Source: NORP240 sp965222175
GTDB taxonomy: Bacteria; Pseudomonadota; Gammaproteobacteria; Pseudomonadales; Pseudohongiellaceae
Reading direction: 5' to 3'
DNA: 64,000 nt
NCBI GenBank assembly: GCA_965222175.1
Contig: OZ244938.1
Span: 3,596,001 to 3,660,000, forward strand
The translations under genes were made by a program, and so were the position numbers. Positions 41,449 to 49,376 of this stretch are shown one piece after another (the stretch's first letter is position 1; every line of letters begins with the position of its first letter). Below the pieces are notes generated by a model. The model was not told where the DNA came from. It saw only the letters and a program-made list of their open reading frames with translations, and made no database searches.

Positions 41449-42639
41449 CTATTGCTGGCTTGGCAGGCCCATGCCCATGTAGGCAAATTTCTGTACCCGC
41501 TTACCTTCCCAGGTCTCACTGATATAAAGATTGGATTGGGAGTCAATACCAATGCTGTGAGCGGCATAAAATCCGCCCGCCCAGCGACCCTGGTGGCCGA
41601 ATTCGCTGACCTGGGTCAGATCACTGCGACGCAATATGCGAATACGATGATTGATGCCGTCAACCAGGAACACCCATTTCTGTTCAGGATCGTTGGAAAA
41701 TTCGATATCCCAGACCGAGCCGGCGGACAGCGTGTTCCTGGCAACAAAACGCTCGAACACGAACTCGCCGTCCTTGCGGAATACCTGTATCCGGTTATTG
41801 CCGCGATCACAGATATAAACGAACTCATCGTTGGATATCAACACGCAGTGAACTGGCGGTCGGAACTGCGAAGACGGTGGCGATGTTGGATTGTAACTGG
41901 TGGGTGCATCGTCGGGTTCGTTTCCATAGGCGCCCCAGTGACGCTTGTAGTCGCCGGTCTCGTAATCCAGCACGACAACCCGTCGATTGCCATAACCATC
42001 AGCAACCCAGATTTCCTCGTCTTCTTCCTCCACCCAGATATCCGCGGGTGCACCGAAGGTGTTGCGGGAGTTGCTGTCATAGGGCAGGACGCCTTTACGC
42101 CCCAGCGTCTGTAGCAGGGTTCCGTCAATGGCGAACTTGAAAACCGCCGAATCAGCGTTGCTGGCGCCGGTACCACCTCCGCCTATCCAGACATTATTCA
42201 TGTGGTCGACGAATATCCCATGCTCCGCATCGGGCCAGAAGTCGCCACCGGCCTCCAGCGGTCCAAAGGAATTCACCAGGTCGCCGGCCGCATTGAACAC
42301 CAGCACCGGCGGCGCTGGCAGACAACAATCAACGCCGGTGGGCGGATTGTGATAGAGCGGAATTTCGTTATTGGTCAGCGCTGCGGGTCGGTGAATCATC
42401 CAGATATTGTCGTTTTCATCGACATCCACGCCAATCACGTTACCAATCACCCAATTGTTGGGCAGGGGGACTTTTGGCCAGCTGGGATCGACTTCGTAAA
42501 TGGGAACCAGGGCTTCGGGGTTACTCAACGACCTGACCTGGGATTGAGACTGCGCAGATTGTTCAACGGTGAGTATGCCTACGCCGAGCACTACAAACAG
42601 TGAAAACATGGCGCAGACAGTGAGAATTTTACGTCGCAT
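41449..42639 (-). CDS. Exported NHL-repeat beta-propeller protein
   Basis: A 396-residue protein with a leader (KILTVCAMFSLFVVLGVGIL). It then forms a six-bladed NHL-type propeller. Repeats include WVIGNVIGVDVDENDNIWMI, WPDAEHGIFVDHMNNVWIGG, PADIWVEEEDEEIWVADGYG, FVYICDRGNNRIQVFRKDGE and HSIGIDSQSNLYISETWEGK. Related to the propellers of peptidylglycine alpha-hydroxyglycine lyase, but whether the catalytic residues are kept was not checked. A second, lipoprotein propeller lies at 55638. Adjacent genes do not suggest a substrate. Confidence 0.8.
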   Translation of the reverse strand: MRRKILTVCAMFSLFVVLGVGILTVEQSAQSQSQVRSLSNPEALVPIYEVDPSWPKVPLPNNWVIGNVIGVDVDENDNIWMIHRPAALTNNEIPLYHNPPTGVDCCLPAPPVLVFNAAGDLVNSFGPLEAGGDFWPDAEHGIFVDHMNNVWIGGGGTGASNADSAVFKFAIDGTLLQTLGRKGVLPYDSNSRNTFGAPADIWVEEEDEEIWVADGYGNRRVVVLDYETGDYKRHWGAYGNEPDDAPTSYNPTSPPSSQFRPPVHCVLISNDEFVYICDRGNNRIQVFRKDGEFVFERFVARNTLSAGSVWDIEFSNDPEQKWVFLVDGINHRIRILRRSDLTQVSEFGHQGRWAGGFYAAHSIGIDSQSNLYISETWEGKRVQKFAYMGMGLPSQQ

Positions 42640-42759
42640 GGTGAGAGGCCTCCGGGTTTATTGGTGTTGTAGCCGGTCAAATCGCGGGTTCCCTGGTTTT
42701 GCCTGCAATCCGGGCTGGATCACTGCAGGCTGCCCACGATGTTATTGTCCCGACGGGTT

Positions 42760-42999
42760 TTAAGCCAGGGTGACTGGCTGGAACCCGACCAGTTCCCTGG
42801 GATTGTGCCAAAAATGTGGCACGACTACGAGTAAAACGTGCAAGGAATGGCTTTTATTGCTATCCCGGTTGTATTTGTTCTGGTAATGGCTGCCATACTG
42901 TTTGTACTTACGCCCGGAACCACAAGGACAACGTTCATCGCGTCCCGGCTTTGGCAGGGAGGGCCGACGGAGACTGAATTCCGGTAAGGGCAGGGCCAC
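42760..42999 (-). pseudogene. SEC-C zinc-motif fragment
   Basis: A 79-residue frame with PGRDERCPCGSGRKYKQ near residues 18-34, the first half of a SEC-C metal-binding motif. The following Cys-Cys/Cys-His pair is replaced by YGS-H, and the downstream residues look random. SEC-C domains normally end SecA or small YchJ-like proteins. This is most likely a decayed fragment; a real small protein is less likely. Confidence 0.4.
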
Positions 43000-43024
43000 T
43001 CGAGCACAAGGTATCCTGCCTTGT

Positions 43025-43729
43025 TTACAATTTACCCAAGATTACCTGGGCGCGGGACAGGAGTTGTTTTTTGCGAAGCGCCATGCCAGCAATCGCCATC
43101 ACCACCAAACCAAACATACCCGGTTCAGGAACAGAGGGCGGGGGCGGGGGCGGGGGCGGCACAACGCTACCGGTTAAAATTTCCTTGTCGCCGCTATCGT
43201 TCTGCACCAGAGCAACCCAGTTGCTGGCGGCAATTGACGTGTGAAACTTGAATCCGCCTCGTGACTCAGTAGGTCCGATAAGACTGAATGTTCCACCAGT
43301 CGAGAAATCCAGATAGGAAGTAGGCCAGTATGCAAGGGCATAGGTATTACTCCCAAACAGATCAACAAAGTTACCAAACCCCAGAGTAGAGATTATTGTT
43401 TCCACGCCACCTGGCGTATCAAACTCGAATGCGAAGTCACTCTGCCACTGGTTGGGAGCAAATCGCATTCCTGTCCACTGACCAATTCCGTTGTCAACAA
43501 ACGCGCCATCTCCCCCTGCGAGGACAGACTGATCGTTTTCTGCTGCAAACATCAAAACATGCCAGGTTTCGCCTACAGGCGAAGTAATGTGGGCAGTAAA
43601 TTCGCCAATTCCCCCACCCACTGATTCGGTCACATCAAATATCGGTAGTGCATTGGCAGCTGTGAATGGCAGAAGCGCAAAGACGATACTGACAGCGCTG
43701 CGCATTTTCAGGAATCCAGCGTTTTTCAT
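43025..43729 (-). CDS. PEP-CTERM sorting-domain exported protein
   Basis: A 234-residue protein with a leader ending near ANALP at residue 29, a beta-rich body, a proline-rich linker (eight Pro), then the sorting signal VPEPGMFGLVVMAIAGMALRKK. PEP-CTERM proteins are processed by exosortase and linked to exopolysaccharide; no exosortase is in this window. The body contains GETWHVLMFAAENDQ and similar strands typical of the family. A tail of about 14 residues after the RKK is longer than usual. A sigma-54-like promoter lies 56-71 bases upstream. Confidence 0.88.
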   Translation of the reverse strand: MKNAGFLKMRSAVSIVFALLPFTAANALPIFDVTESVGGGIGEFTAHITSPVGETWHVLMFAAENDQSVLAGGDGAFVDNGIGQWTGMRFAPNQWQSDFAFEFDTPGGVETIISTLGFGNFVDLFGSNTYALAYWPTSYLDFSTGGTFSLIGPTESRGGFKFHTSIAASNWVALVQNDSGDKEILTGSVVPPPPPPPPSVPEPGMFGLVVMAIAGMALRKKQLLSRAQVILGKL

Positions 43730-43784
43730 TGTTCTAACTCCTGGGGATCGCTTGTTCTAATTGTTTGAGTTTTCAAGATTTCAT

Positions 43785-43800
43785 TGCTTTGGTTTAGCCA
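43785..43800 (-). promoter_or_regulatory. Sigma-54-like promoter of the PEP-CTERM gene
   Basis: On the minus strand TGGCTA-N5-AAGCA keeps GG-N10-GC. It would start transcription near 43774, about 45 bases ahead of the ATG. PEP-CTERM genes are often under PrsR/sigma-54 control. The -12 box is weak (AAGC for TTGC). Confidence 0.5.
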
Positions 43801-44118
43801 GGCTTTCGTATTGAGGTGTTAACAAATCAGCATTCCACTTGTAGAAGCAGAAGCTTTTCTCGTAAAAACTCCCATGCCTTCATATTTTTTATCACTCAAC
43901 CAATTATCAAGCAAAAACCATTCCTTAAAAAATTCCCTGCATTAACATATCGTTATCAAACACCGGGCAGCCAAGTGTATATAAATTGGACAGTTTGCCC
44001 CTTTTCAATAAGTTTTGTGTCAATTATTTTTACACTCAACTTGGTGTATTTCAGCTACTGTTTCTTCGGGCTGAATGATCTCCTGGAATGCCAGTAGATG
44101 TCAGTCTGTTTCCTAGGG

Positions 44119-44147
44119 AACCTCTGATTTATTATGGAAGTGCTCTG
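44119..44147. repeat. Dispersed repeat element, copy C (left end only)
   Basis: Twenty-six of 29 bases match the left end of copy A at 13731-13759. The inverted-repeat part is absent. GGG precedes the match. Confidence 0.6.
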
Positions 44148-44446
44148 GTTTCCCGGGGAGTTTAAGTGAATTCTCTGATACTCTGCCGGTAACAGGTGAA
44201 TTACATTTGTGTCGATGTTGATTTTAATCATGGAATTCACGGAAAAATATTTCCAGCCCTGTTGTCGCCAACGGCGGCGTCACGTGGCAAGTCAGGTACC
44301 TGCAGGATCGCCAGAACTGTTCCCCTCCTGCGCGCCATGCTTGACGGTCCGTGCCAAGAGTCGCTCAAGACAGGAATGTCACAGCCGGCCCACGACATCA
44401 GTAGGGTACTGCCCGCAAGTCCAGGTAAATATGTAGAATACCTGTC

Positions 44447-46828
44447 GTGAAACGTCGTCATCACTTTGTTCTGCTTCTGGTTCTGCTGCCGTCCCTTGTC
44501 ATCGGATCAGCTTTGCTGGCCCCGACCATGGTACTGGCGCCATTGGCCAACCTGTTGCTGGCCGACACAGGGATACACGTGGTGTCTTTGCAATCAGTGC
44601 GGCCCGGATGGCGAAGGTCTGATGTGGCGGCGATGGCACTCAGCCTCCCGGGAATGCAGACCGAACTTACCGGCGTCAGTATCACCTATCGGCCCGGCGA
44701 GCTCCTGCGCGGGCGGATTGCTTCGGTGCATATTGATCGAATCGAAATAATCCCGCAGGCGATGGCAACAGCCGATAATAATGCGGATCAGTCGCTTGAA
44801 GAGAGGCTGTCCCCCCTGTCCAGCCTGCCTTTCACCCGTGCCGAAATCGATGCGCTGCGCTTCCATGGCACAACGGAAGTGCTCGCCAACGTTTCCATGA
44901 CCACCAGCCCCCTGCTGCTGGAGTCCCGACTGGCAACACCGGCCTTCGATGCCTGGGACCTGGCCCTCACCCTGCAAGCCTCCGGTGCCAACGAATTCAC
45001 GGGCAGCGCCAGGCTTGTAGTGGATACCGAGGAAGTGCTCGGGTCTGACTTCGACCTGGCGGTCCTCGGCGATACCCTGGTTCTGGCAGCTGAATCGGAA
45101 TTGCATCTTGCCCCCCTGCTATCCCTGCCGGCCATGGCCAGGCACCTGTCCGGCCTGGAGATCGATTCCAAGACGCTCGTTGTCAACAGCAGCCTGCGAC
45201 TCCCGCGTTTATTCAGCGAGCCGTCACTGGCTGCCCTGACTGTATCCCTGGATTCACCGGAGCCATCCCTGCAGGCGCGCTGGCAGACTCAGGAAACCAA
45301 CGTGGAGGCCCAGATTTCTTTGCCACTGCAGGTTCGAGGTTCTGCTGGCTCATTATGGGGAGACTTGTCCCTCACGATGCAGGGCATTCAGGGCAATCTG
45401 AACGTCGATTCGGACGCGGCGTCGTTTCAGGGCAACATTCAGGCCCGGGAGCTACAGCTGCTCTGTCCGGACCCGGTAAGCTGCAATCTGGACTTCAGCA
45501 CCAACCTGGCGTTGCAGCACTGGGAAACGGGCTCGATCAACGGCCGGGATGCGAGGCTGAGTGGGCCCCTTGGCCTCGATTTCAGCAGCGACACGGTGCA
45601 GCTGCACTCTCCCCTGTTGACCTTGAGCCTGCCTGAAATTCAGGCGCCTGTTCTACGCGGGGCCTCCACCTTCGAGTTCAGCGAGCTGAGCGCCGACCTC
45701 ACACAAGGTCCTTCCCTGCGATTCAATGTTGCCAGTAGCCAACTCGATCCCGGCATTGCCAACCTGACATTGACCAATCCACAACTTGCCGGTCAGATCA
45801 GGTTGAACGCAGAATCCCTGTCCGCCGAGCTTGACCTGAGCCTGGACAATCGCCTGCAAGCGACCCTGCAACTTGACCAGGTATTGACCGACGGGGCGCC
45901 GGGAGCAGGACGCGCCGCTCTGACCTTGCAGGAATACGTCTTCACTGACACGTTCAATCTCGCCAGCCTGGTCGCCTATGCAGATACGGACGTTGACCTG
46001 ATAGCCGGCAGCCTCGGCGGACAGGCAACACTGCGATGGCAGCCGAGCGAGGACGGTTCATGGCAGCTGAACGGCCCTCTGACCTTGCGGCTGGACGCCC
46101 TATCCGGCACGCTTCTGGACAGCTTTTTTGTTGGCCTGGACACTGAACTGCACGCCCGGTTCGGCAGCGGTCCACGCCTGTATACCGACGATCTGCAGGA
46201 GGCAGCCCTGGTCACGCTGGACGTCGGCCTGCCACTTAACAATATCACCTGGCGCTATGGCTTTGACACTGACACCGGTCTGATCACGGTGCAGGAGGCC
46301 CATACCGAATTGCTCGGCGGCAGCGTGGAAATAGCCAACTTCCGTTACGATAGTAATGCCGATCAGAATCGCCTTGATATCGCTCTGGTTGAACTCGATC
46401 TGGCAACCATCGTGGCGCTTGCCAACTACCCGAATCTGCAGGTCAGCGGAACCATCAGTGGCTACATACCATTACTGCTGGACCAGAATGGCGTAACCAT
46501 AGAACAAGGCCTGGTCAGTGCGCTTAATCCTGGCGGCAGCATACGCTACACGCCGGCAAATTCAACCAGCGCCAACGCGACCATGCAACTTGTCAACCGG
46601 GCTCTTGCCAACTACCAGTATGATCACTTTGATGCCGAGATCAGTTACAGCGAAGCCGGAGATATGGAAGCAGCCGTACGCTTGCGGGGAATGAATCCGG
46701 ATTTGCAGGACGGCCGACGTATCAATGTCAACGTCAATATAAGCGATAACATCCCCGCCCTGCTACGATCCCTGCAGACCAGCCGGGTGATCACCGAAAG
46801 CCTGGAACAGCACTTGAATAGGCAGTAG
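44447..46828 (+). CDS. ydbH: YdbH-family envelope lipid-transport protein (AsmA-like)
   Basis: A 793-residue inner-membrane-anchored periplasmic protein starting at GTG 44447. The N-terminal helix is VLLLVLLPSLVIGSALLAP. The long beta-rich remainder (repeated DLSL.LDNRLQATLQLDQVL-type strands) ends in the dicarboxylate-like YdbH region GGSIRYTPANSTSANATMQL, then INVNVNISDN. With YnbE it forms one of the AsmA-like bridges for phospholipid transport to the outer membrane. The order ydbH-ynbE-ydbL matches Escherichia coli. The GTG has no clear Shine-Dalgarno sequence. Confidence 0.9.
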   Translation: MKRRHHFVLLLVLLPSLVIGSALLAPTMVLAPLANLLLADTGIHVVSLQSVRPGWRRSDVAAMALSLPGMQTELTGVSITYRPGELLRGRIASVHIDRIEIIPQAMATADNNADQSLEERLSPLSSLPFTRAEIDALRFHGTTEVLANVSMTTSPLLLESRLATPAFDAWDLALTLQASGANEFTGSARLVVDTEEVLGSDFDLAVLGDTLVLAAESELHLAPLLSLPAMARHLSGLEIDSKTLVVNSSLRLPRLFSEPSLAALTVSLDSPEPSLQARWQTQETNVEAQISLPLQVRGSAGSLWGDLSLTMQGIQGNLNVDSDAASFQGNIQARELQLLCPDPVSCNLDFSTNLALQHWETGSINGRDARLSGPLGLDFSSDTVQLHSPLLTLSLPEIQAPVLRGASTFEFSELSADLTQGPSLRFNVASSQLDPGIANLTLTNPQLAGQIRLNAESLSAELDLSLDNRLQATLQLDQVLTDGAPGAGRAALTLQEYVFTDTFNLASLVAYADTDVDLIAGSLGGQATLRWQPSEDGSWQLNGPLTLRLDALSGTLLDSFFVGLDTELHARFGSGPRLYTDDLQEAALVTLDVGLPLNNITWRYGFDTDTGLITVQEAHTELLGGSVEIANFRYDSNADQNRLDIALVELDLATIVALANYPNLQVSGTISGYIPLLLDQNGVTIEQGLVSALNPGGSIRYTPANSTSANATMQLVNRALANYQYDHFDAEISYSEAGDMEAAVRLRGMNPDLQDGRRINVNVNISDNIPALLRSLQTSRVITESLEQHLNRQ

Positions 46829-46919
46829 ACTCAATCCGGTGTACGAGGTAGTCCTTAAGCCGGGGTTAATGTACACCGGCTAGTATAGGGATCATGGATG
46901 ATCATGGAGATAGGATGAA

Positions 46920-47129
46920 ATGCCCATGACAGAGTTTATGGTTCGCCGCGCGCTGCTGCTCCTGTTGCCGACAACGTTGCTTGCAGCTGCCTGTACCCCT
47001 ACCGTCAGGGTGGCACCTCCGGAAGAACCAATCACTATCAATCTCAACGTGCGTATTCAGCACGACATTCGGGTTCGGGTGGAAGAAGACCTGGACGATA
47101 TTTTTAACGAAGACAGCGACCTGTTTTAG
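46920..47129 (+). CDS. ynbE: YnbE-family outer-membrane lipoprotein
   Basis: A 69-residue lipoprotein with lipobox LAAAC at about residue 24, followed by TPTVRVAPPEEPITINLNVR and IQHDIRVRVEEDLDDIF. YnbE multimerises beta-strand to beta-strand with the C-terminal end of YdbH to complete the lipid bridge. The segment ITINLNVRIQHDIRVRV is such a strand. ATG 46920 is used; ATG 46926 is also possible with better spacing from AGGA. Confidence 0.9.
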   Translation: MPMTEFMVRRALLLLLPTTLLAAACTPTVRVAPPEEPITINLNVRIQHDIRVRVEEDLDDIFNEDSDLF

Positions 47130-47139
47130 GAGAGCCTAC

Positions 47140-47475
47140 ATGATCCGGTATGTACGACACATTCTGGGATTACTGTTGATAATGCTGGTAACCCAAGTCG
47201 CTTTCGCCCAGACCCTGCAGGAAGCAAAACAACAGGGATTGGTCGGCGAACAGCGCGATGGTTATATCGGACTGGTGCAGAGCGACGTTTCCGCCGAGTT
47301 GCGCGAACTGGTACAGCAGGTAAACGAGGAACGGCGCCGACGTTACCAGCAGATCGCGGAGGAAAACGGAATCACGTTGGCCCAGGTCACAGCCGTGGCT
47401 TATGAGCGGGCCGTGGAGGCCACCGAGCGTGGTCACTACATCCAGCTTCCCAACGGCCAGTGGGTGCGTAAATAG
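47140..47475 (+). CDS. ydbL: YdbL/DUF1318 periplasmic protein
   Basis: A 111-residue periplasmic protein with a leader ending near VAFAQ at residue 24. The body has the DUF1318 pattern: EAKQQGLVGEQRDGYIGLVQ, LVQQVNEERRRRYQQIAEEN, ending GHYIQLPNGQWVRK. TAGGAGAG lies before the ATG. YdbL modulates assembly of the YdbH-YnbE bridge in E. coli. Ten bases after ynbE, so the three genes form one operon. Confidence 0.9.
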   Translation: MIRYVRHILGLLLIMLVTQVAFAQTLQEAKQQGLVGEQRDGYIGLVQSDVSAELRELVQQVNEERRRRYQQIAEENGITLAQVTAVAYERAVEATERGHYIQLPNGQWVRK

Positions 47476-47678
47476 GCGCTGCAACCCGGGCCCGACGGGA
47501 CCTGGCCCCACCTGGTACTGCCGAGTCTGCGAAGGCCCGCAACCCTGCATCACCAACCACGCCTTTTTTCACTGCCGAATTCCAGGGAACCTCTGCTCTG
47601 GCCGAAGCCGAATCTGCATTAGTGACCAGGGTAACTGCAGCGCTACCTCATTACTAGCCTGCTTGGATCCAGGCACTG

Positions 47679-47882
47679 TCAGCGGCCCTGCATAACGACC
47701 GCGACGGATAAAAGAATTACCAGGGGCCAGGCCAGAACCACGATGGCGAATTCCAGTAATTCACCTGGCATTCCGCCGAGACCTACAAGCCCCAGTCCAC
47801 CGACCAGCAACCTGATCGCCAGGTAAATGGTCACGCCAATCGCGAGATATACAAGGGCTGCAGTTCTTAGAGGTTTTTTCAT
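47679..47882 (-). CDS. Small hypothetical membrane protein
   Basis: A 67-residue protein with two helices, ALVYLAIGVTIYLAIRLLVG and LEFAIVVLAWPLVILLSVAV, joined by a Gly-rich turn. Not recognised. It lies 33 bases after the DUF2784 gene on the same strand, so the two may be co-transcribed. Confidence 0.65.
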   Translation of the reverse strand: MKKPLRTAALVYLAIGVTIYLAIRLLVGGLGLVGLGGMPGELLEFAIVVLAWPLVILLSVAVVMQGR

Positions 47883-47915
47883 GTCGCCTATCGGTTAGTA
47901 CAGTTCTTCCGGTTG

Positions 47916-48314
47916 TTACTGACCCCTGGCCCGTGGTGGGAATTTAAACCAGGCGAAAACGACAAGCAGGGCAAAGGCTGTGTACGCCAGTGTGAATACC
48001 CAGAGCGGGAAGTCGTGGTAGAGAATGCGTTGAAACCAGTACTGAATAAAGGCTTGATCGTGGGTTTCGACTCCTGCCTGTTGACGCAACCAGTTTTCCA
48101 GAATCGTCAATGGGCAGAGCCGCCCAAGCCACGCCTGGGCAACAACAATGCCGATGGCTGCCAGGTGGCTGAATCGAAACCAGAAAGTCCTGATCCAGCG
48201 CCAGCCGCGCCACCCCCCTGCCAGAATCAGCAGCAGGCCGACGATGATGAATGCCACGACCAGCGTATGCAGAATCAGAACCGCATCAGCCATAGCACTA
48301 AACGAATTACCCAT
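47916..48314 (-). CDS. DUF2784 family membrane protein
   Basis: A 132-residue protein with about four membrane helices and the family pattern: ADAVLILHTLVVAFIIVGLL at the start, then WFRFSHLAAIGIVVAQAWLG, CPLTILENWLRQQAG and LPLW-type residues before the last helix. The family is widespread and uncharacterised. A conserved His near residue 17 and Cys in RLCPLTILE are features of the family. No functional partner is visible. Confidence 0.85.
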   Translation of the reverse strand: MGNSFSAMADAVLILHTLVVAFIIVGLLLILAGGWRGWRWIRTFWFRFSHLAAIGIVVAQAWLGRLCPLTILENWLRQQAGVETHDQAFIQYWFQRILYHDFPLWVFTLAYTAFALLVVFAWFKFPPRARGQ

Positions 48315-48668
48315 AGTACACCGTTCACTGCCTGTACGAAGTTACTCAAGGCCATGAGGCAACTTCGTACATCCAGAGTATTGTGCAGCCTCATCAGCCC
48401 CGGGCAGCCTGCTGAACCCATCGACCTGACCTGGTCTGTCCCCGTCAAGGGTTTCTGTGCTATGGTTTTTTCCGCATGTTACCCTTTGTTTAAACGGGAC
48501 TTATCCGGGCTGGTCCGATGTGTTTATAGCGACTACCTTTTCAGCAGACCGGGATTACCAATTCAATACAATATGAAAACCAGGCTCCGCTGTCATCGAT
48601 TCAGCCTGTTACGACAGCAACATCCTGTATCGAAATAATTACGCATCAGCACCAGGGTTCAAAACAAT
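48315..48668. other. Gene-free stretch
   Basis: About 350 bases between the DUF2784 gene and the oxygenase-like gene. I see no gene, RNA or repeat; short frames in it lack ribosome sites. Confidence 0.5.
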
Positions 48669-49277
48669 ATGGCTCACGTAGCACAAAACATTACGATGTT
48701 CCCGACAATAGTGTCTCTGTTTAATTATGTTGCCGACAATGAATTGATTGACGCGATAAAAAACGAAGCCCTGGTGGACGAGAAGTTTCCGCACCTGGCA
48801 AGACAGTCGATAAACATTAACCTGCATAAAGAAAAACACTACAAACAACTGACAGACAAAATCCTTGAAACCACGAAAGAAGTGTGTGCCTTGTACTGCT
48901 ATAAATACGATGCCATGGAGATTACCAACCTGTGGGTTAATTTTTCTGTCAAGGGTGCCATGCACAACCCCCACAGTCATTCCAACAACGTGTTCTCCGG
49001 GGTCTGGTATCCGTTTGCCGAAACCTCGAATACACCCATCATCTTTCACGATCCAAGACCATCAATTGGCGTGCTGGCGCCCAATGTCAGTGATTACAAC
49101 CTGTATAACTCCTCGATAAACAAGGTTATACCCAAAAAAAATATGGGCTTGATATTTCCGTCCTGGCTGACCCACTTCGTGCCGCCATCCGCCGGCGATA
49201 GAACCAGTTTGTCCTGGAATATTATTCTCAGGGGAGAGTACGGCGTGCCTAACTCGTTACAGAATGCCCGGATTTGA
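48669..49277 (+). CDS. Putative 2OG-Fe(II) oxygenase (TIGR02466-like)
   Basis: A 202-residue cytoplasmic protein. The metal-binding pattern is visible in AMHNPHSHSNNVFSGVWYPF near 97 and SWLTHFVPPS near 172, the latter supplying the distal His, with the downstream RTSLSWNIILRGEYG arginine for 2-oxoglutarate. Related proteins are found with phage or polysaccharide loci; the substrate is unknown. Codon use is more AT-rich and lysine/asparagine-rich than that of its neighbours, which may indicate acquisition. Confidence 0.78.
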   Translation: MAHVAQNITMFPTIVSLFNYVADNELIDAIKNEALVDEKFPHLARQSININLHKEKHYKQLTDKILETTKEVCALYCYKYDAMEITNLWVNFSVKGAMHNPHSHSNNVFSGVWYPFAETSNTPIIFHDPRPSIGVLAPNVSDYNLYNSSINKVIPKKNMGLIFPSWLTHFVPPSAGDRTSLSWNIILRGEYGVPNSLQNARI

Positions 49278-49376
49278 CGTGGTAAAAGGAGACGACATCA
49301 GCCCGGTTGCCAACGCCAGTATTGATGTGAATTTCAGCATGGATGATGCAGACCGATCGCACCCGGATGCTTCGAG

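Larger units (their letters stand above)
43730..44446. other. AT-rich gene-free stretch upstream of the PEP-CTERM gene
   Basis: Over 700 bases without a supportable gene. The first 370 are clearly AT-richer than the rest of the window, and the stretch includes TACAC-N8-GTGTA at 44030-44047, a possible activator site. A copy of the dispersed repeat lies at 44119-44147. The right part leads into the ydbH gene. Confidence 0.55.

Noticed and set aside
43816..44097. A 93-codon frame in the AT-rich stretch.
   Set aside because: Its composition is that of random AT-rich DNA; no start signal and no family-like features.
47588..47602. A possible fourth copy of the dispersed repeat (GGGAACCTCTGCTCTGG).
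   Set aside because: Only about 11 bases match in a row, which is too short to separate from chance.
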